From: Ostrinia nubilalis
Lineage: Eukaryota; Arthropoda; Insecta; Lepidoptera; Crambidae
Reading direction: 5' to 3'
Length of the DNA: 64,000 bases
Assembly (NCBI RefSeq): GCF_963855985.1
Contig: NC_087099.1
Span: 13,360,001-13,424,000, forward strand
The number at the start of each line of letters is the position of its first letter. Position 1 is the stretch's first letter. This document shows positions 10,575 through 21,616 of this stretch, piece after piece. The notes below the pieces were generated by a model. It saw nothing but the letters and a program-made list of their open reading frames with translations. It did no database searches and was not told where the DNA came from. A program made the position numbers and the translations under genes.

Positions 10575-11487
10575 TATAGGTATAACGAATTATTTGACAC
10601 TCACGCTGCTGATCCAGTCCTGAATTCACACAGCCAGAAATGATTATGAAGCACATACGGATAAAAGCGGATATACCCTCATCAATTTCCATTCCTTCAT
10701 GGTAAGAGGCCTATTCAATGGACCGACGATCTGGTACAAACGGCGGACGATCTTCTGTGCCAAAGTGTGCATGTGAATGTGGCGCCTGCATGAAATCATT
10801 TTCAGGGTAAAATACATACGAGTGGTTCAAATAAATGCACATAAGTTTATTGAAAACATTTTTATTGCCATTTCAAAAATATGATTAAACATCAATGAAA
10901 AATATTTTATATAGAATTCAACAACACAGCTTACTACGTAATATTCAACTTGTTTTCAAGTAATTGTTATTCAACCAAACGTAAAATCAACTAGGTACTT
11001 ACGATAATCTAAAAAACTGACCTAAATTGTTTTTTTGTCATAAACAATACTAAAGTATACACTTCTACAGGTTTGTTTTAGAAGTAAAAGATAACTCAGA
11101 ATTCTTTAAAATAATACATTTACTATTTAAACTACCTAAAGTGAACAATATACCTAGTAAAAAGCATTAACTAACAAATATATTGACATACTTTTAGAGT
11201 ATGCTCAGCTGCTTCCATAGTAATTCGATGGTAATTGAACTTAATTATTTTAATTGATCCCAGGTTCGATTCAATTTACAAAACAATGTTATAATTTTAT
11301 TCCATATTCGTTAAAGCTGACGTTCCCGGCAAAAATAATACTAATATTAATTCTTGTATGATATTTTAATTCACATAACTGTACAGACAACTACACCATA
11401 GTTTATAGCCTTTTATTTAATGGTAAAAAAACAATCACATGTCTTTGAAAAAATCACGAAAAGGCACTTGATTTTCTAAAAAACATT

Positions 11488-11558
11488 TGCATCGGCCGGG
11501 AATCGAACCCGGGCCGCCCGCGTGGCAGGCGAGCATTCTACCACTGAACCACCGATGC
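11488..11558 (-). tRNA. tRNA-Gly (GCC)
   Basis: A full 71-nt cloverleaf can be read on the minus strand: acceptor stem GCATCGG/CCGATGC with discriminator A, D arm with GGTTCAGTGGTAGAA (box A), anticodon stem-loop CGCCTGCCACGCGGGCG with anticodon GCC at 11524-11526, and T arm with GGTTCGATTCC (box B). A run of six T residues follows within about 10 nt and would end RNA polymerase III transcription. No intron. It lies inside what would be a long intron of the host gene, on the same strand. From 10575 to 11487 I see no gene. Confidence 0.95.
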
Positions 11559-11711
11559 TTGTTCTTTAATTATAAAAATACACACCAGTACTTATCGGTG
11601 CGCAAATAGAAAGGCGGAAAGATGTGCGCTCACGCATCGCTTGACCTCGGAAAGATAATGATAGGTCACGTTTGAAATTTCGCTACTGTTACTCGGAGAT
11701 TCGATTGATAC

Positions 11712-13005
11712 GTGGGACACTATTTAAGTTGTGAGCCTAACTATGAAAACAAAGTAGTATATTATTAAAATGGTATTGATTGCGTTTATTGGTATTGTCT
11801 TTCATGATTTATGTACTTTTTAATGTGTCCGAAACACTTTTCATAGCATTTTTTCCACTCAGCTTGAGGCACTTCCAAAGCATGGTTTTTGACCGCACCG
11901 ACAGTTGCTTCTGGCTACATAAATCGCTGTTCACGCATTTAATTTTAATGTAATGGGTACCAAAAGAAGTGTTTAGATTCCAAGCAAGAATTTTGTAGCG
12001 TTGGACCTGTTTATTTCATATTTTGAGTGTTCAAATAGTCAGTTGTTTGACGAGACGTGTAAAAGCTCACATTTTCGTCACGAATGGCGATTCGATTATG
12101 CTGGTCAGTTTCCCTTATTAAACTGAAGACTTTTGGAAAAAAAAGTGGCTGTTTACTATTAAGAATTAACCATTCTAAATTTCTCTAGTGATGTTTCTGT
12201 CATATAATCGGATATTTGGGAAAAATAGGCGACCGTAAGTTTCAAAGTGTTCCGAGCGCATGGGACTTTTGTTGGAATTGGTTCATCTTAAAACACCTCC
12301 ATAGTCGATAGCTGTTTATTTTCAGGATCATTATGCATAGATCCTTAATTCGTCAACTGTCACAATTTTAAAAACGGCTTTTAAAGCTTTTTAAACGTAT
12401 TTATCAAACATTTCCAAGGACTAAACGACACAAGCGTCCTATTGAGCGTTTGAAAAATTTTGTGACATCTAGCGAGAAAAAAACGTATTAACCATAATAT
12501 GGTCATACAATATTTTATTACTGCTAGTGGAATTAATGCCTAGGATTATCTCAATCCTACGATATATCACATGACGAGATTTCTCTTCCATTTTTTTGAC
12601 AACATCAATGTTTTCCGCCACTATTAGTCATTTTGGACGACTTTCGCAAAGTTCACTGGTGAGCCAATGACATACAATATTATACTTCTTAAATTAGCGT
12701 TTTACAATGGTAAAGGACAGATCTTTATCACCAAAAGTGAAATTTAGCTGACCGCTTCAGTTTTGTATTGATTAACCACGTCGAAAATCATAATAAATCT
12801 TCGCGCGAAAATTTCCGCAAGTCAATTCCATGTTTTTGTAGTCAAGATAATTTTCAATTCAATGTTAATAATACAAAACGTGCTCAAATGATAAAAAGTT
12901 TTGAATAAGGTTGTAGCAAAAAATGTCAAACTTTTCATTAAAAGTATCAGATGTCGTCTAACAACACGTTATGTTGTCGAGGCTCACAACTTAAATAGTG
13001 CCCTA
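11712..13005 (-). mobile_element. Decayed mariner-like element
   Basis: Inverted ends CACTATTTAAGTTGTGAGCC (left) and the complement on the right (12979-12999) bound about 1.29 kb. On the minus strand the left part decodes to EVPQAEWKKCYEKCFGHIKK and a stop, matching the C-terminus of mariner-family transposases (the W-K-K-C / F-x-x-I-K region). The rest is broken by stops and shifts. A fossil copy, not functional. Confidence 0.7.
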
Positions 13006-13119
13006 GTAATATCATACAAGTGTGCAAAAACCAATTATCTGCGATTGTTTGAAAATTAAGTTAAAATAATGTTTGTCTAATTATGAGTATTATGACTAAA
13101 ACTAACAAGTAAAATTTGT

Positions 13120-13445
13120 AACAGCGCGTTCACACGGGGTCCGTCATTAACGATTCGTCAAAAAAAAAGACGACACGTCATGACGGATGGACTTTGATAC
13201 TGCATTCGGAATCGTGTTTTTTCACGATTCGTCAAAATATCTTTAAAAGACAGAAGAGAGAGAAAATGTGATTTTTAAAAGACGATAGGTGAGATAAGAT
13301 GTGTCTGTATTTACGAACAATACGATTTGATGCGTAAAAACACTGGCTTTTATAAAACATCGTCGCCGTAAAAAAAATACAAATCGTGAAAACAGAATAT
13401 TCGTCAAAAAACATGAATTATTGTCCTCGTGTGAACGCGCTGTTT
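13120..13445. repeat. Inverted-repeat element (CAGCGCGTTCACACG ends)
   Basis: Left end ACAGCGCGTTCACACGGGGT and right end CTCGTGTGAACGCGCTGT are inverted. Internal motifs ACGATTCGTCAAAA recur on both arms. The minus-strand open frame within it is an incidental product. Confidence 0.65.
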
Positions 13446-13503
13446 AGTTAAAAAATCATCATAATTATTGACATTTGGGGTACAAAAGAATGTTAAACCA
13501 ACG

Positions 13504-13691
13504 TCAGTTATGCGTATGATTCAGGTTGAATTTGCTGATGTTCTGGTGTTCGTCCAGCATGATCCTGGCGGGGCACTTCTGGGACTTCCTCTTGGAGCAG
13601 TACCAGCATCGTGACCGCCAGCTGTTGGAGAAGGTGTACCCGTTGAATAGCATCACCGTCTTGCCGTTCACCTTCGTTATCAACTCGTATA
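13504..13691 (-). CDS. mod(mdg4): FLYWCH zinc-finger 3' exon, short form, mod(mdg4)-type
   Basis: Acceptor TTTTTTCGTTACAG, two bases, then only 61 codons to TGA. Core GKTVMLFNGYTFSNSWRS, then RCWYCSKRKSQKC, with ligands C31, C39, H58 and H60. It stops one residue after the last histidine, so the PPxxY...GxYxKV tail of the other exons is missing. A hAT-type MITE (13729-14126) begins about 37 nt upstream of the acceptor, so the branch point has to lie in the short strip left or in the MITE. Finger intact; expression is not certain. Confidence 0.85.
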
Positions 13692-13728
13692 CTGTAACGA
13701 AAAAAAAAATGTAAATTCGAATTTTAAC

Positions 13729-14126
13729 CAGGGTTCGAAAATATCCGATATTTATTATAAATATCAAAATATCGGATATTTATGATATATATCCGATATA
13801 TATCAACTTTGATATATATCAATTTTGTATGAAAGCCATATTATTATTTTATTGTATTATTCATGAATACTATTGCATATGTGCTACATAAACATGTTTT
13901 TAATGTTTTTAAACCTTAAAATCAGACAAATATAGCAAAAACATAAAATATTCTTTTAAATACGGCAAAATCAACTAAAAAAATAAAAATCTTATGTCAA
14001 AAAGTACAAATACAGTAACAAATTTTAAAAGTTGATATATATCATCAAAACCGGCTTGATATATATCGGATATATATCCGATATATATCTTGATATATAT
14101 CCCTTGATATATATCCTCGAACCCTG
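13729..14126. mobile_element. hAT-type MITE with 8-bp target duplication
   Basis: Ends CAGGGTTCGA and TCGAACCCTG, flanked on both sides by ATTTTAAC (13721-13728 and 14127-14134). Both the TIR and the 8-bp duplication are hallmarks of hAT elements. The interior is rich in GATATATATC repeats. It sits right behind the acceptor of the exon at 13504-13691. Confidence 0.92.
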
Positions 14127-14149
14127 ATTTTAACTTAGGACTATTTGTC

Positions 14150-14285
14150 GTTTCGTAAACGCGTGACAGCATCGCTACTAACGCGCGTTAGTCGCATTTG
14201 CAACGCACTACAGAAGTGATGCCAACGCGCTACTGACGCGCTACAGCAGCGCAACTGCATCGCTACAAAAAGTCGCCGTGGGCGT
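14150..14285. repeat. GC-rich dispersed repeat fragment
   Basis: Alternating AACGCGC and GCTAC motifs (ACGCGCGTTAGTCGC, CAACGCGCTACTGACGCGC) unlike the AT-rich surroundings. Probably half of a palindromic MITE. No gene is seen in 14286-14734. Confidence 0.4.
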
Positions 14286-14734
14286 AGGCCCTTAAGTCTT
14301 TGGGTTTTCTGAAATCGTAGTATTTTGGATTATTTTTTCAATAAATAAAAAACACTGCCCCCTTTAGTTAAAAAGGCGCATTTAACACCAAGTCAAAAAA
14401 CGGAGTAATTGAGTTAAACTCATTTCCGAAAAAAATGTTAGATGCGCCTTTTCAACTATCGGGGGTAAAACGGTTCATTTTTAACTATTTATCTTTATTA
14501 TTTGTCAGTCAGCACGTGTCGACAGAAATTTTAATAATATTTTAAACATCACGAAGTAAAATAACTACAGTGTAAGTTTAAACTGTAAACGAAGTTATAA
14601 AGAAAAGAAATAGCATAGAGAGAAATTAATAAAGTATTGTCGCTAACCACAATGTCGACCAAAAATAGTCTAAGATTGAGTGAGATCTTTCGTTTTTCCT
14701 ATTATTTATTTACAAAATGGTCAATTCCAGCAGG

Positions 14735-14967
14735 TTATTCATCGGTTATTATACAAGAAATGCAGATATATCTGGAATGAAATGGACAAACAAATTTGTC
14801 ACAGAGTGTACACAATCGTCGCGTGGTTTTGTTGCGTGCCCTCCCACAAGCGTAACAGCGTCCGACCTTCGTACGCGATTTAGTTGATGATGATGATGAT
14901 GATGACTGGATGGCAGCCAACTTTTCGTTAGAAACTTTGAGCTTTGCGCCTTTCTTCCACGGCTTTT
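14735..14967 (-). CDS. 3' exon with piggyBac-type C5HC2 cysteine domain
   Basis: Acceptor ATTTGGGTTTCAG, two bases (the phase shared by the FLYWCH exons), then 76 codons to TAA. The N-part is basic (KPWKKGAKLK) and is followed by seven serines from a TCA repeat. Residues 37-71 form C-x2-C-x11-C-x2-C-x4-C-x2-H-x4-C-x2-C, the C5HC2 cross-brace pattern of the cysteine-rich domain that ends piggyBac-family transposases, where it binds the element's terminal repeats. No transposase DDD core or TTAA-flanked ends are visible, so this looks like a captured domain used as an alternative C-terminus. A lone transposon remnant that happens to fit the splice phase is the alternative. Confidence 0.6.
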
Positions 14968-15424
14968 CTGAAACCCAAATGTATATATGAGCCTCAAATA
15001 CAGGGCAGCCCTAGTTTAGGCTCCAGATCGCACACTCGGAGTAGTAAACAAAACAAAATTACAATTCTCATTAAAATAATAATATATCTGAAAAGTGTCT
15101 GATAAATAAACAACAATTTATTACACTGCACAACAAAATCGAACTTTTTTTTTGTTGCATGAGATTTTTCACTTGTTGTTTACTAATTTAGGCTCGCTGA
15201 TTTTAAATATACCCTCAGATTTTTTCTAGCAGCTCTAGTTTATGAGATACAGGTACCCTCTTAAAATGTACTCTCCATTTGACTGCTGATATCGCTATCG
15301 TCAACGTCTTACTAGTTTCTGTTTCTTTTTTTGCAATGGCTTCGTCTAGCAGGACCTGTGTAAACAATCCAAATAGAATTGTCACATTTGTGGCAGATAT
15401 ACATTAAAAAAAACCTGTTTAAAT

Positions 15425-16260
15425 GTGTCAGACTTCGTGAAAAATTCCCATTTGGAGTACTTTCAACGGCTGTTGGAAACAAATAACAAGCCCTGGATAC
15501 CGAATATAGTGTGTAAAACGTGTGTGGAGTCTTTACGATTATGGAAAAATAACAAGAGGGATCCCTTGAACCTTATTAGTCCTATGATTTGGCGGGAACC
15601 GTCAAACCACCACGACGACTGTTATTTCTGCGTTGTAAACATAACAGGAATTAACCGCTCAAATCATTCTAAGTGGGTTTATTCTAATATGCCGTTAGTT
15701 ACTAGACCTGTCCTGCGTTCAACTGATACACTAAAACCCCAACCATGTACATCTCAGGTACTGTACTACAGTACGTCCGCATGAAAATGTTCAACGAATG
15801 GATCGTTACGAAAATTGAGTGTTGAGAAGTTAAAATGTGAAATTTTCGATGGAACACAACTTAAAAAATTAATAAACGATGTAAATTTTACTGAAAGTAT
15901 GACAAACGCTGAAAAAAATGCCTGGAATGAGTTTGTTTGGTTCGTAAAAAACTTTTTGGGAAATAAGTAGTCCGTCAATTTTCCTGACCACGTCAATCAG
16001 TTAGTACTATACTTTCAGCAACTTGAATACAACATGAGCATTAAGATGTATCTCCTTCATAGCCACCTTGATCGAATTCCTGAAAATCTTGGAGATTTAA
16101 GCGAGGAGCAGTGAGAACGCTTTCATCAGGATATTTGCGCTATAGAATAGCGGTACCAGGGCTATTGGAGTGAAAATATGATGGCTGAATACTGTTGGAT
16201 TATCCAGAATAGTAGTAGCACTCGAATTCATTCAAAAAAGTCACATAAAAGAAAGTTTTG
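15425..16260 (+). pseudogene. Decayed multicopy arthropod gene fragment
   Basis: The first open part (15425-15784) reads SDFVKNSHLEYF, NIVCKTCVESLRLWKNN, PMIWREPSNHHDDCYFC. Then, after frameshifts and stops, KMYLLHSHLDRIPENLG, RFHQDICAIE and RYQGYWSENMMAEYCW follow on the same strand. I recognise this as a family of unknown function found in very many copies across arthropod genomes and probably carried by a transposon. At least three in-frame stops break it here. It is antisense to the host exons. Confidence 0.7.
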
Positions 16261-16822
16261 TTCTAATTACATAGTTAAAGAAATTGTTATATGACAGGAA
16301 ACCATGTTTTTTTGATAAAAATAGCTACTCTTCACATCTCAAAAAGTAGAGCTGCTAGCGAAAATCTGAGTACAGATTTGGAATCAGGGTAGAAAATGCA
16401 ACTAGATCCATAAAAAACATTCCATGCAACAAAAATGCTGTTGTGCAGTGTTATTACTATTATTTATTATTATGGATAGAAAAACAGATACTGGTCACTG
16501 AGTTTGTTGTGGACTACTGACTGACCACTGAATGATAAAAATATAATAATCTTTTATTAAAAAAAATATATATATATTTTTATCTGACTAATCTGATTAA
16601 ATAGTTATAAATCTACTATAAAATAAAATAAAACAATCCTACAAGTTTTTATTTTTATTACAAAAATCAACTTTTTGTGATCTGCAATTATTGTTTACAA
16701 TACTTATTAGCAATAATAATGTATTAAAGTAATTAAGATTAATAGTATTTGTAATGAATTAGGTACTGATTTCAGGTCTTTTATTAAATCTACATACTTG
16801 CTCTCGGTTATTGAGTTCGAAA

Positions 16823-17334
16823 CTAAAACTCGAACGAGTTAACTGCGCACCCAGCTGGAATGCGACTCTTTGATCTTCCAAAACGCCTATTTTGACACTT
16901 TACACATTGTTTAAGGAAAATGACAACCACCGGCTTAGGTATAAAATACTGACAGTTCCTCTTCAAAATATGTAACATTTTGTCGCGACCACCATGTGCT
17001 GTTCTTTTGTGAATCTCTAACAGAGCATCAAAATATTCTTCTGAGGGTAGAATTTTTATAATAGGATCACCAGTAGATTTTCGTTTGAAAACTAAATACT
17101 TTTGTCCTGATACCTGCATAACTTCATAATGGTTTGCGTAAAAGTATTGGTTGTTATACTTGTTGTTTCCTCTGACGTTTAGTCGAGGTGACGCTTCGTA
17201 CTCCTCAATGTGGCTTATGACTTTACTTATTCTCTTCCGTGTCCATTCTGGTTTTGTAGTTCTTTCGTTGTATAATAGACGAATTTCTTGTTCAAAACCT
17301 CGCCTTGAACTATATTCTCCATCATAATCCATAG
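16823..17334 (-). CDS. Integrase-type HHCC zinc-binding ORF; possible captured 3' exon
   Basis: Read from a candidate acceptor (CTACTTCTTCTAG) and two bases, 169 codons starting at Met (17332) run to TAG. The C-part has H108-x4-H113-x29-C143-x2-C146 (EIHKRTAHGGRDKML, KQCVKCQ), the H2C2 domain that precedes the catalytic core in retroviral and Gypsy/Ginger integrases. The N-part (FEQEIRLLYNERTTKPEW) resembles the arthropod KRBA2/Ginger-like proteins. No DDE core follows. Strand, position and splice phase fit the host array, so it may be an exon, but a truncated Ginger-like transposon copy is equally simple. Confidence 0.5.
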
Positions 17335-17402
17335 CTAGAAGAAGTAGTTTGCATGAATAAAAGTAATACATATTAACAGGTAAACACTACACAATCACTA
17401 GA

Positions 17403-17642
17403 GGCCCAAAACAGACGGTGAAACGCAACTGCAACGAAACTGCAACTGCTAGTTACTTTTGAGTTGCATCAAGTTTCTGCCATAGCGTCCGTTGAGAGAC
17501 CACACATGACGCGACGCAACTGAAAGTTTCAAACTAGTCGATCTCTCTCTCAATGGACGCTAAGGCAGAAACTTAGATGCAACTCAAAAGTAACTAACAG
17601 TTGCAGTTTCATTGCAGTTGCGTTTCACCGTCTGTTCTGGGC
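17403..17642. mobile_element. 240-bp palindromic MITE (GGCCCAAAACAGACGGTG ends)
   Basis: Left end GGCCCAAAACAGACGGTGAA and right end TTCACCGTCTGTTCTGGGCC are inverted, with further symmetrical blocks inside (AAACGCAACTGCAAC, TTTTGAGTTGCATC, AGCGTCCGTTGAGAGA). Non-coding. Confidence 0.88.
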
Positions 17643-17825
17643 CTTAACCCCTTGGCTTGAGTTGCACCACCTAACTTTGACCGTAACTTTAACGATAACT
17701 GGTGTTTTTACCCGACTGCGCCAGAAGGAGGGTTATGTATGGAGTTTGACAGATGGACAGATAGAAATAGTTTATTGACACAAAACATTTAGGTAGGTAT
17801 TTTCGTATATCTATGTTACGGTATA

Positions 17826-18083
17826 AATAAATAAATAAATATCCTTGGACATTTTACACTGCGCCTCTAGTCCCAAACTAAGCAAAGCTTGTACTATGGG
17901 TACTAGACAACCGATTTAAACATACTTAAATACTTTTTTTTTTGTAAATACATAATTACATAGAAAACATCCAGACCCGTCACAGAAATTAAAATGAATC
18001 ATTTAAATTTCTGCCCGGCCGGGAATCGAACCCGGGACCTCTCGGCATAGTAGTCCGTTCTGAACCACTAGACCAAACGGCCG
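17826..18083 (-). mobile_element. tRNA-derived SINE with target duplication
   Basis: Minus-strand SINE. Its head resembles a tRNA (GGCCGTTTGGTCTAGTGGTT as box A region, GGTTCGATTCCC as box B), and it ends in a TTTA-rich tail. The flanks ACGGTATA at 17818-17825 and 18084-18091 are a clean target-site duplication. Five further copies occur at 41-47 kb, in the opposite orientation. It is not a functional tRNA gene: the stems do not pair properly. Confidence 0.88.
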
Positions 18084-18192
18084 ACGGTATATTTATATAC
18101 CTAGTCCTAGGGATATTACTACAATCCTCCGAGAGATGAGAGTACTCGTCTCTGTAATACAGGCCCCTCGCCTAGCTCAGATACCAGTCTCT

Positions 18193-18448
18193 TAGAATCA
18201 ATTTTAATACATGACTAGCTGTGCCCGCGACTTCGTACGCGTGATAAGATAACCCGTTATCGCAACATTTTTCATTGTTGCTCTGCTCCTATTGATCGTG
18301 CTATTGGTTGTATAGCCTATAGCCTTCCTCGATAAATGGGCTATCTAACACTGAAAGAATTTTTCAAATCGGACCAGTAGTTCCGGAGATTAGCGCGTTC
18401 AAGTAAACAAACAAACTCTTCAGCTTTATAATATTAGTATAGATTATA
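18193..18448 (+). repeat. Dispersed repeat with CCCGCGACTTCGTACGCGTG head
   Basis: Shares its head with copies at 23452 and 25018 and ends with TTATAATATTAGTATAGATT. This is a common lepidopteran non-autonomous repeat type. Non-coding. Confidence 0.7.
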
Positions 18449-18457
18449 ATATTAGTA

Positions 18458-18731
18458 TACAGGGTGTTAGGTAAATGGGTATATGAGCTAACACTAGCCC
18501 ATGTTAACATGGGCATATAAATGGTATGGCGAAGTCAGAAAATTGATATTGATATCATCATTTTAATTTTTTAAATTTTCATACAAAATAAATGTTATAA
18601 AATCCGATTTGTATGAAAAATAAAATAATTAAAATGGAGATATCAATTTCCTGACTTCACCATACCATTTATATGACCATGTTAACATGGGCTAGTGTCG
18701 GCTCATATACCCATTTACCTAACACCCTGTA
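18458..18731. mobile_element. 274-bp TACAGGGTGTTAGG MITE
   Basis: Full-length inverted structure: TACAGGGTGTTAGGTAAATG at the left, its complement at the right, TTAACATGGG and CCCATGTTAAC inside. It shares both ends with the 2.1-kb element at 8492-10574 and is its short derivative. Confidence 0.9.
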
Positions 18732-19192
18732 TATGTACAATTTTTATTGTAATACTTTAGTCTCAGTCAGATTGAGGAGAAAAATAAAATTATCATCTTT
18801 ATTACATAGGTACAACATATACTCGTATACAGGATAACTAGGTGTGTTAAGTATTTATTTATTTTAAAAAAATGCCCTCGAACTTATAAATTACTTACAT
18901 AAGTCTTAGGCTTTGTATTTTATTTCTGTCAGGCTAGCAAAATTTCAGTTATTTGTCCGTCAGACAGATAATTAGAAAATATTAGACTAGTATTTTTTAT
19001 TTTCTTTTCATAATACAATAATAACAGTGCTACATAGAGTTGAAATGTTGCGTGACATCACTTTTAAGTATATTTTTTACTCAAAAGTGATGCCACACGA
19101 CTTTTCAACTCATTATAATACTGTAATGATTTGATTACGAAAAAAATTAAAAAATACGTGTCCAATATTTTTTTATCTACTACCTATATAAA

Positions 19193-19365
19193 AATAAGTC
19201 GGGTTTTCCTTCCTGACGCTATAACTCCAGAACGCACGAACCGATTTCCACGGGTTTGCATTCGTTGGAAAGGTCTCGGGCTCCGTGAGGTTCATAGCAA
19301 AGAAAATTCAAATTTAACAAACGAAATTCCACGCGGGCGAAGCCGCGGTCGGAAAGCTAGTTAGA
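19193..19365. repeat. Dispersed repeat (CGCGGGCGAAGCCGCGG end)
   Basis: Contains CTATAACTCCAGAACGCACG and finishes at ACGCGGGCGAAGCCGCGGTC, the inverse of the GCGGCTTCGCCCGCGCGGAA head seen at 62760. A retroposon-like lepidopteran repeat without coding potential. No gene lies between 18732 and 19435. Confidence 0.6.
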
Positions 19366-19435
19366 TATTAAAAAAATATTGGACACGTATTTTTTCAGAC
19401 AGATGTCTGACGGACTAAATAGAATTTCGATTTCA

Positions 19436-19689
19436 TTACCCAGTCATCAACCCAAGTACCGTTCCATCCTTAGTTCTATGGAACTGCGGCGGTTCATGGT
19501 TATGGTTATGGTTGTAATACACAAGATTCCCCTTCGGAGCAAACCGGACCTTGGCAGGGCACTTGAAGGACATTTTCCTGCAGCAGTGCCAGTATCGGTT
19601 GCTCGCCGTGGTCTGCGTGAAGGCGTGATCCTCCATCATGAGGATGGGCTTCTTGCGTTGTGGCGACTCTATCAACTGCATTCTGAAGC
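19436..19689 (-). CDS. mod(mdg4): FLYWCH zinc-finger 3' exon, mod(mdg4)-type
   Basis: Acceptor TTAATTTCAG, two bases, 83 codons, stop TAA. Core KKPILMMEDHAFTQTTASN is followed by RYWHCCRKMSFKC, with ligands C35, C43, H62 and H64. C36 and an extra His (H60, giving HNHNHEPP) offer alternative ligands. The C-terminus (DGTVLGLMTG) departs from the usual GxYxKV. It is closest in style to the exons at 27240 and 26508 (WHC, FTxT), suggesting an old subfamily at this end of the array. Confidence 0.92.
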
Positions 19690-19711
19690 CTGAAATTAAT
19701 TATAGCATTTA

Positions 19712-19812
19712 ATCGTCCGTTCGTTTCATAATGACGTCCACTGCTGGACAAAGGCCTCCCCCAAGGATCCATATCGACCGTTCCTGCCCTGCCCGCATCC
19801 AGGCTCTTCCCG
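19712..19812 (-). mobile_element. LINE 3' end fragment
   Basis: Minus-strand copy of the RTE-type tail: GACGTCCACTGCTGGACAAA, then the complement of the GAYCTTCxxGGATGCGGGCAG region. Short and dead. Confidence 0.55.
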
Positions 19813-19868
19813 CAAACTAGCATTTAATACATAGTGTAATTAACTATAACGACACTTAAGAAACTGAT

Positions 19869-19984
19869 GTCCGATTTCACCATCAATTCCTAATTTTGAA
19901 GTGTCCCCTATTCATACAAAATGCCTGCTAAGTGCTACCATAGGGGTCACTTAAAAATGAGGGATTAATGGTGAAAATGGGCAT
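19869..19984. mobile_element. Palindromic MITE (CCCGTTT...AAACGGG), copy 3
   Basis: Diverged copy with CACCATCAATTCCTAATTTT on the left and AAAATGAGGGATTAATGGTG on the right. Confidence 0.8.
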
Positions 19985-20093
19985 GTCACCCGTATTCACA
20001 AACGATGCTTGTTTATGTGAAACAGCAACGGTATGCGGAGTCGAATTCACAGCGTTGAATAGAGCTCTTTGATTGGTTCGTGTGTGTCACTCC

Positions 20094-21608
20094 CATAGCT
20101 GGGCATTAACTCGTTAATCCGTTAATCGTTAATTAACGAAGTTAACATTTCTATTAACGGATTAACTTTTAAGTTAACTTTAAAAAATGTTAACGGACTC
20201 GTTAACTTCCGTTAAATTATCCTAAGTCCGTTAATCGTTAATCCAGTACCTACTATTTACCAAAAAGATACAGCAGGCACGCTGAAAAACGCTAGAAAAA
20301 CGCGTTCTGACAAGTACGTTCGGGCTTCCAGAACTTCCAGAACCCAAAACAACAGTTTTTGTAACCAGATCACTAACGACACTTGTTAGTAGTGTGGGAC
20401 AAATCTTGCAACTGAATTTAAGGCCAGTTCTCCTCAACCGATTGAGCTGAAAGAAGAACGGTCACGCCCCATACAAAAAAACCCAGACCCGACAGAAACG
20501 AGACATACCTCAGTTTTTTTGTCACGTCTTAATTAGTTAAATTATATATTTTTTATATTCGAAATCTATGTATAACACCAAAATATTACCCTTTGTTTTT
20601 GTTCAGGCGTTATACAAAAACTAATACAAAATGCCTATTTATCACCAAAATTGGTAAATGTATGTACCTAAATGTCTATTACAGCTTTTACATCTGCTAT
20701 GGAATGTATCTAGGTGACCTGGAGATACAGCCGGATTATACAGGGCGGTTATACATGTGGAACGATAAGACAGTGATCTCACTCGATTATTTCTAAACTA
20801 CAAGATATCGAAAAACTAGTTACTGATTCTGAAAGTGCTTCACGAGCTCTTTCAAATGGTACCAATAATAGGTTACAGATTATGGAAACTGGTAACATTG
20901 AATTTTTGGATTTTGTAACTTCTCGTTTCCACCCTGTATAATCTGGCTGTATCTCCAGGTCACCTTGATACATTCCATAGCAGCTATTTAGGTACATACA
21001 TTTACCAATTTTGGTGATAAATAGGCATTTAGTATTAGTTTTTGTATGACGCCTGAACAAAAACAAAGGGTAATAATTTGGTGTTTCATTTATTTATTTC
21101 TCATTTCAATCATTCATTTAGTCTTATTTAATGCAGGATTAAATGCCCTTCAACCGTCAGGAAGACCACTTTTCGATAGGGTAAGTCCTTTACGCGGTAT
21201 AACCGGAAAACCGAAAAAGCGCCCCTTTCGGGGGCCCCCACCACTTAAGCATAACTCCGTCGTAGTCGAAAACCTTGGAGAGTCTTAATGGGCAACCAAT
21301 GAAGCCATTAAAGCAATAAAATCTTTTGTAGGAATTATTTCCGATTTAAAATCTAATTCTACTGGCCTATTATGCAAGGTTCATAATTTCTAAAGCTTGG
21401 AGCGCAAACATAAAAGAGGTATTAAATTCAATGCGCGATACAATTATTTTTTTCGTTTTATTATCATGTGTTAACGGATTAACGATTAACGTTAACTTGC
21501 GTTAAATCTTGCGAAATGTAACGTTTTAACGTTTAACGAAGTTAATTTTTTTATTAACGGTTTAATGATTAACGAAGTTAACTATTTGATTAACGGTGCC
21601 CAGCTATG
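20094..21608. mobile_element. 1.5-kb hAT-like element with nested insertion
   Basis: Starts CATAGCTGGGCATTAAC and ends with the inverted TGCCCAGCTATG, flanked by a perfect 8-bp duplication GTCACTCC (20086-20093, 21609-21616). Subterminal DNA is crowded with TTAAC/GTTAA motifs. No transposase frame. Inside lies a second element (20590-21072). A sister copy is at 59861-61874, so the family has been mobile in this locus. Confidence 0.9.
20590..21072. mobile_element. TIR element nested in the hAT copy
   Basis: About 145-bp inverted arms: CCTTTGTTTTTGTTCAGGCG at the left and its complement at 21053-21072, including AATGCCTATTTATCACC and GGAGATACAGCC blocks. The centre (20780-20930) is non-coding. 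The matching open frames on both strands reflect the symmetry. Confidence 0.85.
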
Positions 21609-21616
21609 GTCACTCC

